Of a stretch of 64,000 nucleotides of DNA, positions 60,267 through 64,000 are shown piece after piece. The translations under genes were made by a program, and so were the position numbers. The notes under the pieces were generated by a model that worked only from the letters and a program-made list of their open reading frames with translations, did no database searches and was not told the DNA's origin. Source of the DNA: Terribacillus saccharophilus (lineage in GTDB: Bacteria; Bacillota; Bacilli; Bacillales; Amphibacillaceae); NCBI RefSeq assembly GCF_002272745.1, contig NZ_NPBD01000015.1, positions 166,967 to 230,966 of the forward strand, given 5' to 3'. Each line of letters starts with the position of its first letter. Within the stretch, counting starts at the first letter, position 1.

Positions 60267-62183
60267 CTATATATTCAAGGTAAGCAGTGGCTCGCCCCAT
60301 TTCACTTGTTTTTCTTCTGTTGCTGCCACTAAATTGTAAGCCCTTACATCAGTTACCACAACTGGTGTCGTAATATCAAAGCCGGCACTCTGGATATTAT
60401 CTAAATCGAACTCTATGAGCAGCTGCCCTTTTTCCACGCGATCTCCTTGCTTTATTTGAGCATCAAAGAACTTGCCATCCAACTGAACTGTATCCATTCC
60501 GATATGGATGAGAATCTCTGCCCCACTATCGGTTGTGATTCCGACAGCATGTTTTGTTGGGAATAAAACAGATACAAAGCCAGAAGCAGGAGCGTACAGC
60601 TTTCCTTCTGATGGAATGATTGCTACACCCTTGCCGAGTGCACCTGTTGCAAATGCCTCATCCTTAATTTCAGATAACGGAACAATAGAACCTTGAAATG
60701 GACTAGCAATCACGTCATTACCAATAGCCAGCTTCTCTTCTTTCTGAATCGGTGTTGTTGGATCTTGCACTGTGTCAGGTTTGTTGTTTTCCTTTGTGAA
60801 TCCGAATAGCATCGTAAGTACAAATGCACTCGCAAAAGCCACTCCTATCGAGATGAATGATCCCCAGAATCCCAAATCAAAACCGTTTGGACCTATGAAT
60901 GTAGGGATTTGGAAGATGCCAAGTCCCCCTGTCATATATCCAGTTGTTTTCGTTATACCTAAAACAGCTCCACCTAAAGCTCCACCGATACAACTAATGA
61001 TAAATGGCCGTTTTAGCGGCAATGTAATACCGTAGATCGCTGGCTCCGTCACACCAAAGATTCCAGAGATAAAGGCAGGTATGCTTAATGTTTTAAGTTT
61101 TCTCTGCTTGATGCGGATCCAAACAGCCAATACTGCACCAATCTGTGCAAAGGAAGCAGCAAATACGAGTGCTAAAACAGGATCTCCGCCGTAAACAGCT
61201 AGGTTATTGATTGAGATCGGTACAAGTCCCCAATGCAAACCGAAGATAACGAAGATCTGCCAGAAAGCTCCTAGGAACAAACCAGCAATGATTGGGCTCA
61301 AGTCATAGATGCTAAGCGTTGCTTGCCCGATCAGTTGCCCTGCCCACGTTGCAATTGGACCGATAATTAAGAATGTCAACGGTACAACTACCAGCAATGT
61401 CAAGAATGGTACAACAAAGGTTTTGATAACATCAGGTACAATCTTCGCAAAGCCTCTTTCTACTTTTGCTGCAAAGAACGTCGCTAAAATGATAGGAATA
61501 ACAGAGGATGAATACGTCATCAAAATTACCGGCATCCCTAAGAAAGTAATATGGACAGGTGATTCAAACAGCGTACCACTGAATAATGTATACAGCGGAT
61601 CACCGGTTGTAAGACCGGAAAGTGTCGGATAAACAAGCGCCGCTCCGATAGCCATCCCAATAAAATGACTGCCGCCGAACTTTTTCATTGCAGTATAGCC
61701 CAAGAAAATTGGGAAGAAGTAGAACAAGGAATCGCCAACAGCGTTTAAGATCTGATAGGTTCCGGATTCTTCTTTAAGCCATCCAAAAGCAAGAAACATT
61801 GCGTTAAAACCTTTGATCATACCTGTTGCAGCCAATACACCCAGTACTGGCGTAAAGATACTAGAGATAATATCTATAAACCTATTGAAAGGATTTGTAT
61901 CCTTGTCTTCATCCTGCGATGCTTGCTCGTTACCAGTAAATCCACCCACATGCGCTACTGCTTTATATACATCCGGCACATGGTTGCCGATGACAACTTG
62001 ATACTGTCCGCCACTCTTAAGAACGGTAACAACATCATCCATGTTCTTCAGTGCTTCGGTATTTGCTTTATTCTCATCCTTCAACTTGAAGCGTAAACGA
62101 GTAATACAATGGACAACACTGTTGACATTTTCGCGGCCTCCGACTTGCTCGATGATATCTTTGGCCAGTTGCTCATACTTCAT
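60267..62183 (-). CDS. bglP: PTS beta-glucoside-specific EIIBCA (BglP-like)
   Basis: The 638-residue protein has EIIB first (residues 1-85; phosphocysteine in SVVHCITRLRFKL), then EIIC (about 105-450, ten helices) and EIIA (about 490-620; phosphohistidine in LIHIGMDTVQLDGK). It imports and phosphorylates beta-glucosides and also signals to the antiterminator. AAAGGTGGGATTAAG sets the ATG at 62183; the upstream frame extension lacks a site. The leader carries a RAT/terminator, with a promoter and cre further upstream. Confidence 0.92.
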   Translation of the reverse strand: MKYEQLAKDIIEQVGGRENVNSVVHCITRLRFKLKDENKANTEALKNMDDVVTVLKSGGQYQVVIGNHVPDVYKAVAHVGGFTGNEQASQDEDKDTNPFNRFIDIISSIFTPVLGVLAATGMIKGFNAMFLAFGWLKEESGTYQILNAVGDSLFYFFPIFLGYTAMKKFGGSHFIGMAIGAALVYPTLSGLTTGDPLYTLFSGTLFESPVHITFLGMPVILMTYSSSVIPIILATFFAAKVERGFAKIVPDVIKTFVVPFLTLLVVVPLTFLIIGPIATWAGQLIGQATLSIYDLSPIIAGLFLGAFWQIFVIFGLHWGLVPISINNLAVYGGDPVLALVFAASFAQIGAVLAVWIRIKQRKLKTLSIPAFISGIFGVTEPAIYGITLPLKRPFIISCIGGALGGAVLGITKTTGYMTGGLGIFQIPTFIGPNGFDLGFWGSFISIGVAFASAFVLTMLFGFTKENNKPDTVQDPTTPIQKEEKLAIGNDVIASPFQGSIVPLSEIKDEAFATGALGKGVAIIPSEGKLYAPASGFVSVLFPTKHAVGITTDSGAEILIHIGMDTVQLDGKFFDAQIKQGDRVEKGQLLIEFDLDNIQSAGFDITTPVVVTDVRAYNLVAATEEKQVKWGEPLLTLNI

Positions 62184-62216
62184 CTTAATCCCACCTTTTA
62201 TTTGAGATTTGGCAAA

Positions 62217-62292
62217 CAAAAAACCTGATCAGGTTGGCGCACAAATTGTGCAGCCAAGCTAATCAGGTTATGCCCTATTAAGGTAACATTCC
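62217..62292 (-). promoter_or_regulatory. RAT antiterminator and overlapping terminator upstream of bglP
   Basis: The RAT on the minus strand runs GGAATGTTACCTTAATAGGG to CATAACC (62266-62292), against the LicT/SacY consensus GGATTGTTAC...GGCAAAACC. Its AACC end is also the first bases of a hairpin of about 20 bp (AACCTGATTAG... with ...CTGATCAGGTT, ending in TTTTTT; 62217-62269). Binding of the antiterminator protein should therefore prevent termination. Confidence 0.9.
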
Positions 62293-62319
62293 TTCGAAGG
62301 ATATTCAGCTGATAAGTAA

Positions 62320-62348
62320 AATTTATCACCTTAACTTTAAAATGTCAA
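62320..62348 (-). promoter_or_regulatory. Sigma-A-type promoter of bglP
   Basis: TTGACA (62343-62348), 17-base spacer, TAAATT (62320-62325). The -35 lies inside the cre at 62342-62357. Confidence 0.65.
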
Positions 62349-62357
62349 CGCTTACAT
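62342..62357 (-). promoter_or_regulatory. cre site overlapping the bglP -35
   Basis: ATGTAAGCGTTGACAT fits every fixed position of WTGNAANCGNWNNCAW. It begins two bases after the antiterminator stop codon and covers the bglP -35, the classical arrangement for CcpA repression. Confidence 0.8.
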
Positions 62358-62358
62358 T

Positions 62359-63216
62359 TTATTTACTTTTATTTTGCTGCGAATCATCTGTAAGACGGTG
62401 TATATGGACAGTCAAATACAATTGTTCATCCTGCGTAAGTCCGGAATCAAACTTTTCCTTTAAATAGACATCCATTCTTTCTGTACATTGAAATGCACGT
62501 TTGTACTTCAACCGCACTTGATCATAAAGGAATGATTCAGCCAGTTCTGGTAATCTCTCATCTCGCAGAAACCGTACAGCAAAAAAACGTAAGTGTGTCA
62601 GAAACCGCTCATAATTGACCGAGCTCTCATCTACGTTTCCTTTTAAATGATAGATAACAATATTCTGCAGATTACTGACTATTTCCGTTACTTGTACAGC
62701 TGTCAGCATGTGCTCGCCTGTCAGCTGACTGTTAACTAAATGCAATGCAATGGATGCAGCTTCATCTTCTCCTAAATGATAACCTGTATCTTCCTCGATG
62801 ATATCAAGTGCTTTCCAGGCAATCTTATATTCTTGCTTATAATATTTTCGTATCTCCCACACAAGCGGATTTTTCAAAGTGATACCCTGTTTCTCTCTGC
62901 TTATGGCAAAACTAAGGTGATCAGTAAGTGCCACATAAAGGTATTCATCCAAGTCGTTCGGAAGATGACCGCGTGCATACTCTACTATTTTTGCAGCAAT
63001 ATTAAGATAAATGGGAGAAACGTCTCGCAGAAGTGTCTCTAATTTATCAGTCATACCTAATTTCTCTAAAATAAATTTTTTCTCAATCTGAGATACTTCT
63101 ATCGGATCTCCTATTTTCTTCTTGAAAGCCAAACCTTTTCCCATCACGACCAGTTCCTGATTCTTATCACTTCTTGTGACCACAACACTATTGTTCAAGA
63201 TCTTTTCTATCTTCAT
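62359..63216 (-). CDS. licT: BglG/LicT family transcription antiterminator
   Basis: The 285-residue protein has a CAT RNA-binding domain (residues 1-60: MKIEKILNNSVVVTRSDKNQ, GKGLAFKKKIGDP) and two PRDs with conserved His (LDEYLYVALTDHLSFA; FLTHLRFFAVRF; LTVHIHRLTDD at the end). PTS-dependent phosphorylation sets whether it dimerises and binds the RAT. RAT elements precede both this gene and bglP. Whether the orthologue is LicT or another member is not certain. A cre-like element sits near its promoter. Confidence 0.88.
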   Translation of the reverse strand: MKIEKILNNSVVVTRSDKNQELVVMGKGLAFKKKIGDPIEVSQIEKKFILEKLGMTDKLETLLRDVSPIYLNIAAKIVEYARGHLPNDLDEYLYVALTDHLSFAISREKQGITLKNPLVWEIRKYYKQEYKIAWKALDIIEEDTGYHLGEDEAASIALHLVNSQLTGEHMLTAVQVTEIVSNLQNIVIYHLKGNVDESSVNYERFLTHLRFFAVRFLRDERLPELAESFLYDQVRLKYKRAFQCTERMDVYLKEKFDSGLTQDEQLYLTVHIHRLTDDSQQNKSK

Positions 63217-63244
63217 CGTTATCCCCCATTTCTCTAACAGAATG

Positions 63245-63321
63245 AAAAAAACCCAAATTCACACATAGCAACTGATCGCTAGTGCAAATTCAGGTTTTGC
63301 CCGCAGTGCGGTAACAATCCT
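63245..63321 (-). promoter_or_regulatory. RAT antiterminator and terminator in the licT-type gene leader
   Basis: On the minus strand GGATTGTTACCGCACTGCGG to GCAAAACC (63293-63321) is almost identical to the RAT consensus. It shares AAAACC with a hairpin whose arms are AAACCTGAATTTGCAC and its G-U rich partner, ending in TTTTTTT (63245-63298). The antiterminator gene would thus control its own readthrough. Confidence 0.9.
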
Positions 63322-63329
63322 CGTTCATT

Positions 63330-63375
63330 TGTAAACGCTTTACATAAAAGTATCATAGCAAATTTCCCCTGTCAA
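63330..63375 (-). promoter_or_regulatory. Likely promoter of licT-type gene with cre-like element
   Basis: TTGACA (63370-63375) lies 17 bases before TACTTT (63347-63352). Directly downstream is TGTAAAGCGTTTACA (63330-63344), a 15-bp near-palindrome that matches cre except for one extra base. Confidence 0.45.
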
Positions 63376-63549
63376 TCTGATCATTATATGCTTAATTTCA
63401 CTTTCTTTATTTTAACTATCAGTTATTTTAATTATAAAACGGGAATTACAAGCCAATTAATCGCTTTCCAACTCTGCAGAAAGGTATAATCGTAGCTGGT
63501 ATAGAAATCTACTATTAGATATTTACATATACAGAAGGGATGTAAGAGG

Positions 63550-64000
63550 ATGAGTACTCTACGAGAAGATGCACTGAAAATACACCGTGAAAATAAAGGG
63601 AAACTGACAATGAAGTCAAAAATCCCTGTCCGTAATGCAACGGATTTGAGTCTTGCTTATTCTCCTGGTGTAGCTGAGCCTTGTAAAGAAATTCACCAAA
63701 ACAAGGATAACGTCTACGAATACACGATGAAAGGCAACATGGTTGCGGTTGTCAGTGACGGCTCTGCCGTACTTGGCCTTGGTAACATCGGTCCGGAAGC
63801 TTCTCTTCCGGTAATGGAAGGAAAATCTGTCCTATTCCAAAGCTTCGCAGGTGTGGATAGCTTCCCTATCGTGCTTGATACAAACGATGTCGACGAAATC
63901 GTTCGCACTGTAAAATTGATGGCACCAACATTCGGCGGCGTGAACTTGGAGGATATCTCTGCTCCTCGCTGCTTCGAAATCGAAGAGCGTTTGAAAGCGG
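63550..64000 (+). CDS. ytsJ: Malic enzyme (malate dehydrogenase, oxaloacetate-decarboxylating), YtsJ-like, 5' part
   Basis: The first 150 residues are inside the window. They read LREDALKIHRENKGKL, then NATDLSLAYSPGVAEPCKEI, TMKGNMVAVVSDGSAVLGLG and NIGPEASLPVMEGK, matching B. subtilis YtsJ nearly without gaps; SPGVAEPC and the VSDGSAVLGLGN block form the malate and dinucleotide pockets. YtsJ decarboxylates malate to pyruvate and mainly makes NADPH. AAGGGATGTAAGAGG precedes the ATG. The 3' part lies beyond the window. It is divergent from the beta-glucoside antiterminator gene. Confidence 0.92.
   Translation, partial: MSTLREDALKIHRENKGKLTMKSKIPVRNATDLSLAYSPGVAEPCKEIHQNKDNVYEYTMKGNMVAVVSDGSAVLGLGNIGPEASLPVMEGKSVLFQSFAGVDSFPIVLDTNDVDEIVRTVKLMAPTFGGVNLEDISAPRCFEIEERLKA

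Larger units (their letters stand above)
63217..63549. other. Divergent regulatory region between licT-like gene and malic enzyme gene
   Basis: Holds, from left to right, the licT-gene RBS, RAT and terminator, a cre-like element and a likely licT promoter (separate entries). To the right, GGTATAATCG near 63484 is a probable -10 for the malic enzyme, with no clear -35. The AT-rich stretch around 63400-63440 shows nothing I can assign. Confidence 0.6.

Noticed and set aside
63330..63344. TGTAAAGCGTTTACA as a full cre
   Set aside because: One base too long for the consensus. Described as cre-like only.

Overview
The window reads as chromosomal DNA of a low-to-mid GC, spore-forming member of the Bacillaceae. 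The evidence is the set of recognisable Bacillus-type neighbourhoods: ytcD/ytbDE, glcT-ptsG, yugG-yugH (alaR-alaT), a LysR-cidAB cluster, bdbDC, and adhB between spore-coat-like genes. Strong GGAGG-type ribosome binding sites, many Rho-independent terminators, a sigma-B-type promoter and CcpA (cre) sites agree with this. A Terribacillus-like genus is my guess; nothing here fixes the genus. I saw no rRNA, tRNA, CRISPR array, prophage or intact insertion sequence.

Layout. 1-5.3 kb: truncated cation-diffusion facilitator, HD-domain protein, CwlK-like endopeptidase, small membrane protein, glucose-dehydrogenase-like SDR and two tandem soluble chemoreceptors. 5.3-8.6 kb: YtxH-like stress protein behind a sigma-B-type promoter, PHP phosphatase, alpha/beta hydrolase and an RsbR-type STAS protein. 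8.7-15.1 kb: a six-gene minus-strand operon joining a PotABCD-like ABC importer to a nucleoside hydrolase and an adenine-deaminase-family enzyme; I infer a purine (nucleoside) uptake and salvage unit. 15.3-19.5 kb: MpsC/DUF2294 protein, then a GntR-ABC ATPase-permease-ECF sigma operon. 19.7-24.1 kb: fabI and a giant 1148-residue membrane protein. 24.2-30.4 kb: ytbE/ytbD/ytcD and glcT-ptsG with a GlcT antiterminator target. 30.6-36.5 kb: Old Yellow Enzyme, alanine-type aminotransferase with its Lrp regulator, Ktr/Trk potassium channel subunit and a DadA-like oxidoreductase. 36.5-45.6 kb: GNAT, LysR-cidA-cidB, bdbDC, a FUSC membrane protein, a two-domain SDR, DinB and a WYL regulator. 45.6-53.7 kb: YxjI-like protein, an MFS exporter divergent from an SgrR-type regulator, adhB with mirrored coat-protein gene pairs, and two flavin oxidoreductases. 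53.7-55 kb: an AT-rich islet with a possible Mrr-nuclease remnant and a metallophosphoesterase. 55-58.8 kb: an aldehyde dehydrogenase/YhfK operon behind a palindromic operator, a PepSY protein and an SDR. 58.8-63.4 kb: a beta-glucoside operon (antiterminator, PTS EIIBCA, phospho-beta-glucosidase) with two RAT antiterminator targets and cre control. 63.5 kb to the end: 5' part of a malic enzyme.

Together the genes describe carbon-source control (two PTS antitermination circuits and cre sites), redox/aldehyde detoxification (OYE, nitroreductase, LLM, AKR, ALDH, ADH), envelope/stress functions, and purine scavenging. The least conventional parts are the purine transporter operon, the ECF sigma gene closing an ABC operon, the RsbR paralogue whose phospho-acceptor threonines look replaced, and the AT-rich islet.
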